Below are positions 51,891 to 63,485 of a DNA stretch of 64,000 bases, one piece after another. Under the pieces are notes generated by a model. That model was not told the origin of the DNA and did no database searches. It saw only the letters and a list, made by a program, of their open reading frames with translations. The stretch is taken from NCBI GenBank assembly GCA_022592435.1, contig JABYQS010000074.1, positions 1 to 64,000 on the forward strand. Direction: 5' to 3'. This DNA comes from Cerioporus squamosus (lineage: Eukaryota; Basidiomycota; Agaricomycetes; Polyporales; Polyporaceae). Position 1 is the first letter of the stretch, and the number at the start of each line of letters is the position of its first letter. The position numbers were made by a program, and so were the translations under genes.

Positions 51891-54751
51891 TCAGAACGTG
51901 ACCATGGCGTTGTTGTCGTACATGTCGTTCTGGCTCGGCATCTTCCACTCGGTGGGGATCATAGGAGGGTGAAGTTGCAGCGAGCTCATCGGGGGCGAGT
52001 CATCGGGTGGCATCATGGGCGGATGCAGGTACGCCGCGAACAGCGCGTCCGTGTCGTCGTTCTGAACCATCGGAGGGTGGAAGAACATCGGCGAGTCCTC
52101 GCCGTTGGGGAGCATGGGCGGATGGACGAATGTGTGGGGCGACTTGTCCGGGGGGAGCATGGGTGGATGCCAGGTGCCACCGCGAAGCATGTTGAACGAC
52201 GAGTACGGAGTGAAAGGGAAGTCGACGGATGAACGCTGCGAGTGCGAGGTCGATGACGACGCCGACGTATATGAGTCCGAATACGACGAATACGACACCG
52301 CAGACGAGGGCGGCTCAGAAGCGGACGAATTGCTCAACCGTCGACGCTTGCTGGAGCGCGACTCCGAACCAGACTCGGGATCCGACGTGTCACCCGACGA
52401 GTACGGCAGCGCGTCGTTCGGGATGCTGTACACCTGGGTCAGGTAATCGGGGTGGTAAGGCCCAGGGTAGAACGACACGTTCGTGTTGTACATCTGGTTG
52501 CCGAACTGCATCTGGCCGTCGTTATTGCCAAGCGCGCCCATAAGCTCGGACTGCATCGACGAGCGGTAGTCCATGCCGCCGTTGCCGTTGCCGCTGTCAT
52601 TGTATGAAAGCTGCGTCGAGGAGTCAGGCGCGAGCGTCGGCGTCGACTCCGCATTGGGCGAAGCGCGACGACTAGCACCCGGGCTGGCCGAAGGCGGGGT
52701 CTCCGAGGAACCATTCCCGACGCCGCGACGAGCGTCATGACGGGCACGTTTGCGGATGACGTCTGACTTCATGGAGATAGGACGTGCCGAGCCATGCAAC
52801 TTATAGCTATATTGGCCGTTAGTACTCGGGATCCTATTGCATTGTGGTGGGACACTTACTATAAGCCGCAACTACAGGCGCGTCGGAAGGCTTCCGTGAG
52901 CGCTGGAAGAGGAGCTTCGCGAGATGTTTACTCACGCGTTACATACAGTCTTCCCCTCATCGTCCTTCCGCCAAAGCGGAGTTGCGGTCGTGTGGCAGTT
53001 GTAGCATTGTGCTGGGGAACGTTGTGAGAACGTTGTGGACAATGGAAGGGAGCTCGCAGCCACTCACCAACAACTTCCTGGGATTCTTGACGAGGAGCGG
53101 CTTGGGCGCGACCTTCGCCGTGATTGTTACGCATGCTCTTCGGGCGGGGGCGCTTGTGCTAAGAACGTAATATGTCAGAACAGCTTCACGCAGTGCTGAG
53201 CCTAGACAACGCGACATACGAGCTTGCAGTACAATCCGCACGCGTTGCAGTTCAGCTCGTCGTTGAGGCCGCGACGCCACAGGGGCGTATGAGTGGCGCC
53301 ACAGTTCGAGCACTCGGCCTTGACGCCGCCAGGGGCGGAATTGCTGGTGCTATTTTGCTGCGAGGAGTTCACCGGGGTGGCACTCGGACCAGTCGAGCGA
53401 GTGCTCACAGACTGCGTGCGCACGCTCAGAGACGGCCGCTTGCTCGTGGTGGTAGTCGTGTTCGCCCCGGGGCCGGAGTTGGGGCCGATGCGCGACGGAG
53501 TTATGGTGCGAGGGACGACGTCCTCCATGCCACTCAGCGCAGAGACGCTGCGGAGGGCCGCGGACTTCAACATACTCTCGTCTTCGGCGACGGGCTCAGC
53601 CCGAGAGGCGTGGGGAGGGTACGACGCGTCGGAGGGGGCAACTTTCATCTCGACGTCTTCCTGAGACTCGAGACGATCGTGGTGCCGAGCTTCGACGTGG
53701 TTGTAGCCTCCAGAGGACCAGCCGCCGGGGCTATCTGCGTTGAGGAGCTCATCGAGGGGAAGCTCTATCGTGGGACGAACGATGCTGAAACCGTCGTTAT
53801 TCGTGGAGGCGACGCCCTCGCCGTAAGTCATGGGGTTCGTAACGGACGGGCTGGGGAAGAGGAGAGCGGCAGGGCCGAAGTCGTTGGAGAAGAGGGAAGG
53901 AAAGCGGAGGGAGGCAGCATGATACAGGTCTTCTTTGTTCTGAGCGTCGAGCTTCGTCGTCGAGATCTTGCGGCCTCTCTGGGTCAGGGGCTGGTCCTGT
54001 CGCCGGTATCCTTCGTCTCCTCAGCGGCGGCGGTGGAGCGAGTAGTCGGGCGTCCGCGCTTGGCTGTGTCCTTGAATTCCGGGGAGGGCTTCATGTCGGG
54101 CTTCTTTGTGGTGACGGCAGTCGCGACGATGGACGAGGGACGGTCGACGGAGAAGGTGAACTGCATTCGGTGGATGGTGCCGGGGAGACCGTTCTGGTTG
54201 GCCTCGCGCTCGCGCTCCTTCTCGAGGGCGCGTTGTTGAAGGAGTTCCGTCGAGTGATTGCGCTTGAAGTCGGGCGCCTGGAGCTCCTCGATGCTCCTGG
54301 CGGCGAGTTAGGGGATTGGGGAAAAATTGACTCGAGCGGCGGATGTGGACGAAAACGCACCTGCCCTTCTCCTTGTCCAGCTTGTCGCTCATGCATTTCG
54401 ACAGCTTCTTGAAGTCGCGCTTGGACTTGGCGTTGTCGGTGTCGACCATGAGGTTCTGGAGATGCCATAGCCTCCAACTGAGATTCTCGAGACGCTGGCC
54501 CTGCTCCAGGAAGCTAGCGACCTTGGTGCAGACCTTTGGAAAATTTTCGGAGGGGTTACGGGGGGAGAAAGGGCGGAGAGAGGCTGCTGCGCACCTTCCA
54601 GGTCTTGGTCAGAGAATCCGCATCGCTCAAATTGCTGAAGGGCACGAAGGACTTGTTCCCCTGGGTGGAGGACAAAGAGATGAGCAACGCCGGGGGCAGG
54701 GCGCATACAGCGAGGACAGACTTTGAACTTGAGATTGAGGATGGAGGGCAT
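51891..54751 (-). CDS. GATA transcription factor, AreA-type N-terminus and two GATA fingers (one frame break)
   Basis: Minus-strand exons: 54751-54722, 54660-54595, 54533-54361, 54296-53220, 53158-53068, 53011-52936, 52871-52860, 52806-51891 (about 813 aa). The N-terminal SLTKTWKVCTKVASFLEQG and LSWRLWHLQNLMV match the conserved region at the start of AreA-type nitrogen regulators. Finger 1 (CSNC-17-CNAC, HTPLWRRGLNDELN) and finger 2 (CYNC-17-CNAC, ATPLWRKDDEGKTV) are about 40 residues apart, followed by KLHGSARPISMKSDVIRKR. The 12-nt exon 52871-52860 encodes CGLY of finger 2. Exon 4 changes frame near 53993-54000: DTGDR meets a stop, while QPLTQRGRKISTTKLDAQN continues one base off, with no GT donor available. 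This is a one-base deletion or a sequence error. Confidence 0.85.
51960..52169 (-). repeat. Five HPPM motifs in the GATA factor C-terminus
   Basis: The tetrapeptide His-Pro-Pro-Met occurs five times at intervals of 15, 15, 18 and 18 residues, each followed by Leu, Val, Met or Ile and acidic residues. It is a regular linear-motif array in an otherwise Ser-rich disordered tail. Confidence 0.85.
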
Positions 54752-57700
54752 GGACCGGGCGTTACGGAGGAGCAGGAAGAGAGAAGCAGCGATAGCACTT
54801 GGATCACAGAACGGTTATAGGGCAACCTCTCCCGATGAGCGTCAGTGCCCGCGGGGAGCCTGCACTCCTGCACAGCTCTCCAGAAAAACAATCCATTCAT
54901 TATCCCATCAATATTCCCCGCCCAATCCGCCTTGTGACCCGTTACAGTCGTGTTACAGCCACGTTCTTACCAACACTAGCAACCCTTCTTATCGCCCTCT
55001 TACCGCACTCCGTCCCGACAGCCCGCAGCCCGTGGCGGCAAATGATCCTACCACGGTCCGTGACCGTCGGCTCGCCTGTGCCTCAGAAACCCCAGCGAGC
55101 GGTTCTACACGTGTTCTGCACAATGACTACTCTTTCGGCGTTCGCTGCACGCGGTCCCAATGAAAGGCACCATTTTCCGCCGACGTCGCCCCGGCACTCC
55201 AGCGCTGGACCATCCCCCAACCGGCAGGTGAGGGCTTTCCCGACCCCAGACGACGCAGCTGCCAAACCGAGGCGTCTTCAACACCATCGCACTTCTCGAG
55301 CATCAGCCACACGCACGCACCTTCCACCTCCTTCACATCCACACACCCTGTACGTCCAAGAAGCCCCGGCATCGTCGCATGTACGTCGACGCACCATGGC
55401 TGCCATCAGTGCCGAGCTCGCCACCCTCTCTTCTCCACGGCGACGCGTTGGAACAACGCCGGCTGGCTGATCCATCACGGCAGTTGTCTTCTGTACGACT
55501 GATTTCCTCTGTCTCGCTCCGCCTTCTGGTCCGAATTCAGCACGGATGACTTGTTGTACGCGCCTGAGCCACTCGGGCTCGTCCCGGCACCCCACAGCCT
55601 TCGTGCCGTGGCCCCCGTAGAGAGCGCCACCAATGTTCACCCGGACATCACTCGTCCCCCACCGTCCTGTCTCGAAAAGTCGGAGCTCGTCAGAGAACGC
55701 GCAGAGAGAGAGAGAACAAAGGCTGACATATCTCATCCTCCAGTCACGGGATGCCGAGGCCTGCACGAAAGCTGCCTCAAGGCCGATCGCGCCATAGGAT
55801 TCCTGCCGGAAACGGTAATCAGTGCTACCAGTACCCTCTGCCCACAGCGACACGCAGCCCGTTCTGATGAACCTCCTTGAAATGAATCCTGGGAGTTCCC
55901 GAGACCTGACCACTGATCGTAGAATTGCCGCCTGTTGTGCCGCGGTCTAGAGGACCTGAGCTCTTCGCCATCACCAACTTTGCGCCGGAGCCGGGAAGGT
56001 GGAGGGTCTAGAGTCGCGAATGCATGGACGAGACGGAGGACTTACTGTATACACGCGGGAAGGACAGGAGCGACGGAAGGTTTCTCGAGGTGCAGCGAGG
56101 AAAGGCTGGACGGAAGGTTCAGTCAGGGTCGCGCTCACGGAGACGCTCCGTGGACCGTGGTACATGACTTACCCGCAGTGTCCACATCCTCTTCCTTCCG
56201 CTGGACGTTCCGAACGGACCCACGGAAGGAGGTGCAGCGGAGCACCCACATGACCGCCTCGCCAAGGGGCAAGGATGCACAGCGCGTCTTCCCCCCATCT
56301 CTGCACGAACGCTCGCAGCCAATGGTGGCGTACGGCCACACCGCCCGATAGCGGTCGTTGTGCTCCGCGAGCGTAGGGTGCTGGGGCCAATCAGAACAGA
56401 AGGCCGCATGCGGATATCTATGAATGGCACTGTGAGAGGCTGTTTGTAGGAACGGACACGACCTCTCACCAGAAGCACCCTCTCGTTCGCAACGCGAGGC
56501 AGCTGACACTGGACAGAGGCCCACTGGGCGGCGGTGAGTCCCAACTAGCAGCCATTCGTGGCTAGTTCGCTTGCACTCCACCAACGCGCATTTGCGAACA
56601 TGTCGGACGCGCGCATACAGGCCCCAGGCGGCACCGCCATCAACGGGTGCCCTTTGAGATCCGGCGGCGTCGAGCTTGATTGTGCAGGCGATCCCGAGGA
56701 AAACAGGCGTGGGCATCTACGCGGCAGTGAATACACGTGTGGGACGTTGTGCGGGGAAGAACCTGCAAGGAGATCTCGTTCAGAGCATAGCAGAGATCCA
56801 AACGCGAGATCATCGTACCAGCGTATCGCTGTATCGGCCAGATACAACACGATGCAACAACGAGGCTCAGAACCGGGCACTTCGACGCGTCCTCGCATAC
56901 AGTACATATCGCTGTTCGTTTCCGATTGATGGGACAGGTGACGATGGCGCGCCATTGCAGACGCGGCGATCTGAAGTTAGATCCCGGAAGGAGTGCTTGA
57001 AGAGATCATGTCAAGCATAGGAGCAGTCCAGTGCGGGTGCTGGTACTTCCTCTGCTGCCTGCGGGTAGAGATCGAAATCTTCACGGTCCCACGGAGAGGG
57101 CGTCGCAGTTGACAGGCTCTCCTAGGCAAGTCCTGTGACACCAAATTTGTCGTGGGCGTTGTGGTCAGGAAGCCAAGGCCGCATGAGCTTGGCAGCGTCG
57201 TGTCCTGGAAGAAAATCAAGGGCGCACATGTAGCATAGAACTCGATCCAGACCTGCACCCCAATTCCTCCTTCGAAGTTTCTTCGAGAGAGGGCATACGC
57301 CAGCGTTCTCTCATGCCGGGTCCGGCGGTCACGTCGTGAATTCTCGTGGAAGGGGGCCCAGAGCTTGGGACATACACGAATCTTGCTAGAAGTGGTCGCG
57401 GAGACATCGGGATCTGTTCGTGCGAAGAAGTTACGTTAACCGAAAGGGGCATATATGTGGCCGAGCACGTACAATGAACGGGAGATGGGCGGTTTGGAAT
57501 GGGGTTCTTCGCTGACTGTCAGATGGCTGCGATCGTGACCATCCTCGGTATCGCGGTGAGGTGAGATGGGAAGTTTTAACTCTCAGGACTGACCTCGAGC
57601 TTGCAGAAGGTCGCACAGACTCTCACCTCGCGGCAGGCAGCGTCTGCACCCGAACAGGACCGCAGTAGCTCATGCCACGAATGAGAGGGGATGCACGAGA

Positions 57701-58789
57701 ATCCCAGATGCGAGTATGCGAGGTGGAAAGCGGTCATTCCGGTGCTCTTTCGCAGACAGCGCAGGAGGAGGTGTGTCTAATCTCTGCGAGCCCGTGGATG
57801 TAGGGAGAAGCAATCGTGGGTGGTGTAGCGTAACGGGGGCATCTTCCGGCATAGATAGTGGGTGTATGTCCTAGTAGAGCAGGTATATGCATGCCAATCG
57901 ACGTTCTCCCACAAAAAAAGCAAAAATATATACAAGCTAAAGGAGGAGGAATCTGGTTCATGGCCTCAAAGGTGAAGATACGTGAAAACGGACTCACTGG
58001 CTGTGCGCTCGCCAAGCGCGAAGTTGCGTCATGACTTGCCAGCTGCCCAAGTCGATGCCGGCCTTAATTGCTGGTCGCTTGCAAAAAGAGTCTTGAAAGA
58101 GCTTTTAAGCTCAAAGTAGGTGCTAGCAGCAACCACTCACGCGGTTACTGAGACCGTCCTTGCGGCACAGAATGCGCGTAAGTCTTCCGAGGGAGTGGCT
58201 TGGCAATGCGTCTGAGACTGTTTGTAGAGCGTATAGAAAGAATAGAGAATTGTCGTGTTGAGCAAGGAGCAGGGCGGGGGCCGGCTAACTACTTGGGGAC
58301 GGAGTACTTGGATGAACGGAGTCAAGACGTCATGCCCACTAGCTCGTCGTCGGCGTAGGTGTTTCGGGCGTCTCAATAGCTATATTAGGACGACGTGTCA
58401 TGCACATGATCCTGGGTGAGTTCAGGGCCGGGCTGAGCGCGTACCTGCAGTAACTTGTAGGTTAACCAGTTACCACCCGCACCTACAGCTTCTGCTAGAT
58501 CACAAGCTCTGAGGCTGCCGTAACCACAGCTGAAAAGTCGAGAACACTGTCTGGAATATAAAGGTCAAGGTGAGTAGCATATAGTCGTACCGACGATCCG
58601 ACTCGCGCACGTCGGGGTACGAGACCATGGTGTGGAAATGCAGCGTGATGCTGAGGAGGACCTCACCACCACACGTATACACGTAACACGATGTCTGTGA
58701 CCAACGCTCTAGATGAGGCCGCAGGCGTCCATGGACCCGCTGTCAGCCGACGTGCATATCAGTATAATTCTGACTAACGTGAAGCAGAC
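54752..58789. other. Long interval without recognisable genes (GATA promoter side)
   Basis: About 4 kb. The segment next to 54751 is the GATA gene's upstream region. Open frames elsewhere (for example 55278-55913 and 56135-56716, both minus) lack motifs. No transposon ends or RNA genes were seen. Confidence 0.4.
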
Positions 58790-59545
58790 TTCTGGCAAGA
58801 CGAGAAATCTCTTCGATGCCAAGGGAAAAAATGGTGAGAACGCACTCCTTCACCGCGTGGCTAGAACGGTACAGTGGCTGACGCGAATCCTGCAGCCTTG
58901 GTCACTGGAGGAGGCTCCGGGATTGGAGCCATGATTGCTTCAGTATACATGCAGAACGGTGCCAAGGTCTACATCGCTTCCCGGAACGACCATGCGACTC
59001 AAGGAGGTCGGTGGTTTCTTGTTTGCCAGTGTCCTATCCGTAAGAACACTGTTACTGATATTCGGCTAGAGCTGCGAGGCTTTGGACAAGCCGAGATCTG
59101 GAAGTTGCCACTACTTACATCGTCGCAGATATATGTGTTCGTGTTCCGCCGAGTGATCATGCTGGGCCCGCTTACTTCTAGCGCTACAGACGAAGGCCGG
59201 GTGCGATACCCTCCCGAATCAAGTCAAGGAGCGCGAGTCCAAGATCCACATGTCAGTCAGTAACTCCGGTGCCACATATGCTGCCCCATACGACCAGTGA
59301 GTGGTGTTTGTGCTCTGCGATGGACTCCTTGCCGGACTTAGCCATCATGCAACTTCGCAGCTTCCCAGAGAAGGATGATTGGGAGGCGTAGGTCAACGTT
59401 AAGAGCGTGTTGTACAGTAGCCTGTAGGTACCTCCCTCCGAGAAACCGGCGTGTCATCGTACTGCTGACACTCAAATCATCGAGCAATACGGCGAGAAAG
59501 ACGGTAGCCCCGGCCAGTCGTTTATTGAATGCAAACAAACGCTAC
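58790..59545 (+). pseudogene. Short-chain dehydrogenase/reductase, decayed
   Basis: RNLFDAKGKN (ending about 58841) joins by a GT-AG intron to VADANPAALVTGGGSGIGAM, the NAD(P)-binding TGxxxGIG motif of SDR enzymes, and VYMQNGAKVYIASR. Downstream, SNSGATYAAPYD corresponds to the NNSGAT segment, with its first Asn changed to Ser, and FPEKDDWEA runs into a TAG where VNVKS should follow. No good start codon connects to the front. The catalytic YxxxK region is not found. I read it as a decaying SDR gene. Confidence 0.7.
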
Positions 59546-60573
59546 ATAAAAGTAAGTGCCAGGTCGCATTTGCCACTCACGCGCACAAGATTGCGCCTGG
59601 CACAGGGTAGGTTACGCGAAAGCTACATAAGGACAACGTTCCTTCGAGTCAAGATGTTCGTGGAGCCCTTCGCATGGACTTGCAATGACGCCGTGACGGG
59701 TAAGCAAAACCTGCAGCACGATGACTTCATCTGCACGCTTGATTTTCCTCGTCATACTCCAGGTTGCCGGCAACAGGAGGTAACAGGGGTGCATGGGTGC
59801 ATACGGAAAACCATGTTCCGGTGTTCCGAACTTCTCATGGGCGTCTATGCACCGCCAGTGACACTCGACTGACCTGAATGCAATGCCCCGGTATGCATTG
59901 TACTTTACCGGTATGATCTCGCACGAAGGTACATTGACGTTGACATGGTGCACATACTTGAACTTCACAAGCTAACGCATGATGGGATTAGAAGGGCTCG
60001 TCGGTCATTTTCGGAGGCGCAAATCAACGGGCCAGCCGCGGTGGAGACGGGCCGTGTGGAAGACCGTAGCCATCTTTGTGCCGGATATTCGACGTCATAT
60101 GTCCTGCGCCACCATGACTTCGACTCAACAGTTTCGCAAAGCGCACGCGAAGATCCCGACGCAGGTACGCGTGTAAGATCCTAGATCCTCTACAATCCCT
60201 TTGAGCTGCTACAGTGACCGAGAAGTGTTCTGTTCGATCGAGCCAGATAGACAGAGATGCCATAGATGGTACTTGCACGAAGACATACCCCAGTAGAGGC
60301 CCGACCCCGTGAGCCGTGCCGTGCGCCACCACGTCGTCTCACAACACTTTGCCCGCCGCCGCCTCCCGCCGTCGCGCCCGGAATTTCCTTTCCATGATCG
60401 AAGGCGGTCAGACCCCCACTTCTTTGCCCTCGAAAATGCAAAGTGCGCCGGCAGGAATCATTCAAGCGAGCGCATAGTAGCCGGGGTGGCGGTCCGGGGG
60501 TTCAGATTACTGACGATGACGGCACGCTAACAGACGCGAGCCTGAAGAACCATGGTCACAGGACTCCACGCCT

Positions 60574-60586
60574 CCCCGCATCGGGG
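60574..60586. promoter_or_regulatory. CCCCG-CAT-CGGGG palindrome, possible CreA/Mig1-type site
   Basis: A perfect 5-bp inverted repeat with a 3-bp spacer, about 270 bp upstream of the transporter start. The reverse strand contains GCGGGG, which fits the SYGGRG consensus of CreA/Mig1 glucose repressors. The regulatory role is an inference from position and consensus. Confidence 0.35.
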
Positions 60587-60685
60587 GTACGACGAGCTCG
60601 GCAGAGGTTTCTTGCACCCCTCCCCCGCCCCCCTTGCCGTCCACGATAGCGGAGAATAGTGGGCGTCGCGTATCCCGCCGTCGGG

Positions 60686-60692
60686 TATAAAA
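60686..60692 (+). promoter_or_regulatory. TATA box of the sugar transporter gene
   Basis: TATAAAA, 170 bp upstream of the ATG at 60856, which would place transcription start near 60715. Confidence 0.55.
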
Positions 60693-60855
60693 CTCAGCTC
60701 AGCGACACTCCACGGTCTCGTGCCCTCATCCGGCATTCCTCGCCTGCTTGCACGACCTCCTACGGCCTCTGTCACGCCCGCCGTCGCGACTCGCTGTTGG
60801 ACTCGTCACTTGCATCAACTGGCCTTCCGCCCACTGTAGACTAGAGCTGCCCACC

Positions 60856-63137
60856 ATGGTACTCGCCGGTAGACGACTGTATTATACCATCAACTTCGTC
60901 GCAGGACTTGCGATCTTCTTGTGAGTAACACGGCTTCCTTTACGTCGACAGGACCTCACGTTGTTTACAGTTTCGGTTATGACCAAGGCATGATGGGCGG
61001 TGTGAACACGTCCCCCGACTACGTTCGTGTAATGAAGCTGGGCTACTCAACGTAAGTTACAGTTGTCGACCTTGCCACGCTGCGGTGTAGAACTCACGCT
61101 TTCGTTGCGTGTAGATACGAGGGTCCTTCGGAAGGCTATGTAGCAACTATCACAGAACCCACACGACAGGGCGGCATAGTTAGCATCTACTACTTCGGCA
61201 CTCTACTGGGATGCTTGATGGGCGGTGTCCTCGGAGACAGGTACGCCTCAAGGACGCTACACTGTCTGGTTGCAGCTAACTCTCTGTGACAGGCTGGGAC
61301 GAATTAAGACAATGATTGTGGTATGTTGACTCTTGAGACTGGCGATTCAACGAGAACTCAACGCTGCGTCAGGGGAGTCTCTGGGTTCTGATCGGGGCGG
61401 CTCTTCAGTGCTCTGCGCAGAACATCGCTTGGTGAGCATCCATGACCATGCGGCCATGCGTTCTTCGCTGATGGGCGCGTCCAGGATGTGCTGTGCGCGC
61501 ATCATAAACGGTATTGGTACCGGTTACCTCAACGCCATCGTGCCCGTGTGGAGTGCGGAGGTGGCCTCACATACGTCTCGCGGCGCATTCATTGCGAGCG
61601 AGTTCACGCTCAACATCTTCGGTGTGGTCGTCGCCTACTGGCTGGAGTTCGGCCTCGGCTTTGTTGGAGACGGTACTTCACAAGTCCGGTGGAGGGTACG
61701 TAAACGATGCCTGCACCGTGCCCACCATTCGACAGAGAAGACTGACCAAACTTTCCTGTACAGTTCCCGATCGCATTCCAGATCATCCCGGTGCTCGCGT
61801 TCATGGTGAGTTCTGATCGTAAGTGACGTCCCCCCTGTCTAACCTTGTTGTCAACTTAGGCATGCATTCCCTTCATGCCCGGTGAGTAGTTTCATATCCG
61901 AGGTCGTCGAAGTCCATTATTTACCTGAAATGCAGAGTCTCCCCGTTGGCTGGTGAAGATGGGCCGCTTGGAAGAGGCCCGGCAAATCCTTGCCCGCCTG
62001 CGCACCGAGGACGGCAGCGTTGAGGCACCAAATGCGCAGCGCGAATTCGAGGATATCGTGGCGAACGTCTCTCTCGAGAAGGAGCACTCCAAGCGCAACT
62101 CGTACGTCTCCATGTTCTTCGGCCTCCACGATGACGGCTTGCACGTCGCTCGCCGGGTCCAGCTCTCCGTCTGGCTGCAGATCGTCCAGGAGTACGTGTT
62201 CCCGCCATTTCATCATTGTATTGTCTGTCTGACTAGCTCTCACGTTTCCAGGTGGGTCGGTATCGCGGCTATCACCGTTTACGCCCCAACTATCTTCGCG
62301 GAAGCCGGTTACAGTGCGCGCAAGGCGCAGTGGCTCTCCGGTCTTAACGACGTAAGTCGCAGCTCCTCCCTCCGCCGTGCTGGCTTGACGCTTCCTATAC
62401 TGGATTCTTACCTCCGTACGCGTGTCTCCACAGGTTACGTACATGATCAGCACCCTCCTTGCTGTGGTGACCATCGACCGTCTCGGCCGCCGTATCGGTC
62501 TCTGGTGGGGCGCCGTCGGTCAGGGCATCTCTCTCATCCTCGCCGGTGCATTCGCACGGCTGCTGAAGGACCATCCCGAGAAGGCCGCGGAATACGGAGG
62601 CGCAGCGGCGTTCTTCGTCTTCCTGTACACGTTCGTCTTCGGCGCCACCTGGCTTACGATCACCTGGGTGTACCCCACGGAGACCTTCCCCCTCGAGGTG
62701 CGCGCCAAGGGCAACGCATTCGGCGTCGTCGGCTGGTCGATCGGTGCGTGTACTCTATCTGAGGCTAATAGTATTTGAGTCACTGACAGCGGACGCGCAC
62801 AGGCAACGGCTGGCTGACGCTGCTCAACCCGATCATGTTCAACGCCATCGGCGAGAACACGCTGCACATCTTCGGCGCGGTCAACTTCCTGAGCATTCCG
62901 CTCATCTGGGCGTTCTACCCCGAGACCGCGAACCGGACGCTCGAGGAGATGGACTACCTGTTCATGAGCAAGAGCCCGTTCGTCTGGGACGAGGAGGAGA
63001 ACTTCCGGCGCATGAAGGAGGAGGCGGAGCGCAACCGCGCGTCGGGCCGCATGGCGCTCCCGGACTCCGAGCTGAACCCGCACGACGCGACGCCGACGCC
63101 CCCGTCGGAGATGATGGACGTCAAGGAGAAGATGTGA
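60856..63137 (+). CDS. MFS sugar transporter
   Basis: Twelve exons (60856-60920, 60971-61051, 61115-61240, 61293-61320, 61373-61431, 61485-61695, 61764-61805, 61860-61881, 61936-62191, 62252-62351, 62434-62743, 62803-63137) give 544 aa, typical for fungal sugar porters. It would carry a hexose or related sugar with protons across the plasma membrane through 12 helices. Sugar-porter signatures: GYDQGMMGG in helix 1, GDRLGRI after helix 2, CARIINGIGTGYLNAIVPVW, MPESPRWLVKMGR before the central loop, IDRLGRRIG, and YPETANRTLEEMD at the end of helix 12. All are intact. Exons 4 and 8 are only 28 and 22 nt. Substrate cannot be told from the sequence. A TATA box and a possible glucose-repressor site lie upstream. 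Confidence 0.95.
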
Positions 63138-63485
63138 GCAGGTCGCCTCATTCTTGGGGTCCCATCTACCATTGTATATATGTGTTCTTTATTGCTGTAT
63201 CGCTGCGTCGCCATGCTATCACGAATTTCCAACCCTCTCCTTGGTCGTGTGTGGCTGCATGGATGTTTGGTACTCTACAGTGCCTACACAGAGAGGTACG
63301 CTACTTCGGAAGACATGTCAATCATGTAGCGGTATAACAGGTCGGAGATGCTGATGCCCTCCTGACCAGGCGATTCGCAGGCACACCACTGAGTGCGTAG
63401 CACAGGCAGTCGTGCCGCTATAGCTCGACTAAAGAGAGAGGGTGTAACAACAATAAGAACGGTCTCGAATAAGGCAGTATCCGTG
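63138..63485. other. Convergent 3' flanks
   Basis: Between the transporter stop and the end of the F-box-like gene on the minus strand. No gene seen. Confidence 0.5.

Larger units (their letters stand above)
59546..60855. other. Intergenic, promoter of the sugar transporter
   Basis: About 1.3 kb without a recognised gene. The last 300 bp hold a TATA box and a GC-rich palindrome upstream of the transporter. Confidence 0.5.

Noticed and set aside
53984..54010. Programmed ribosomal frameshift in the GATA gene
   Set aside because: No slippery heptamer or downstream structure was evident; a one-base deletion or sequence error is simpler.
55278..56716. Minus-strand frames of 193-211 codons upstream of the GATA gene
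   Set aside because: No motif and multiple overlapping frames; could not be joined to the GATA N-terminus, whose start is well placed at 54751.
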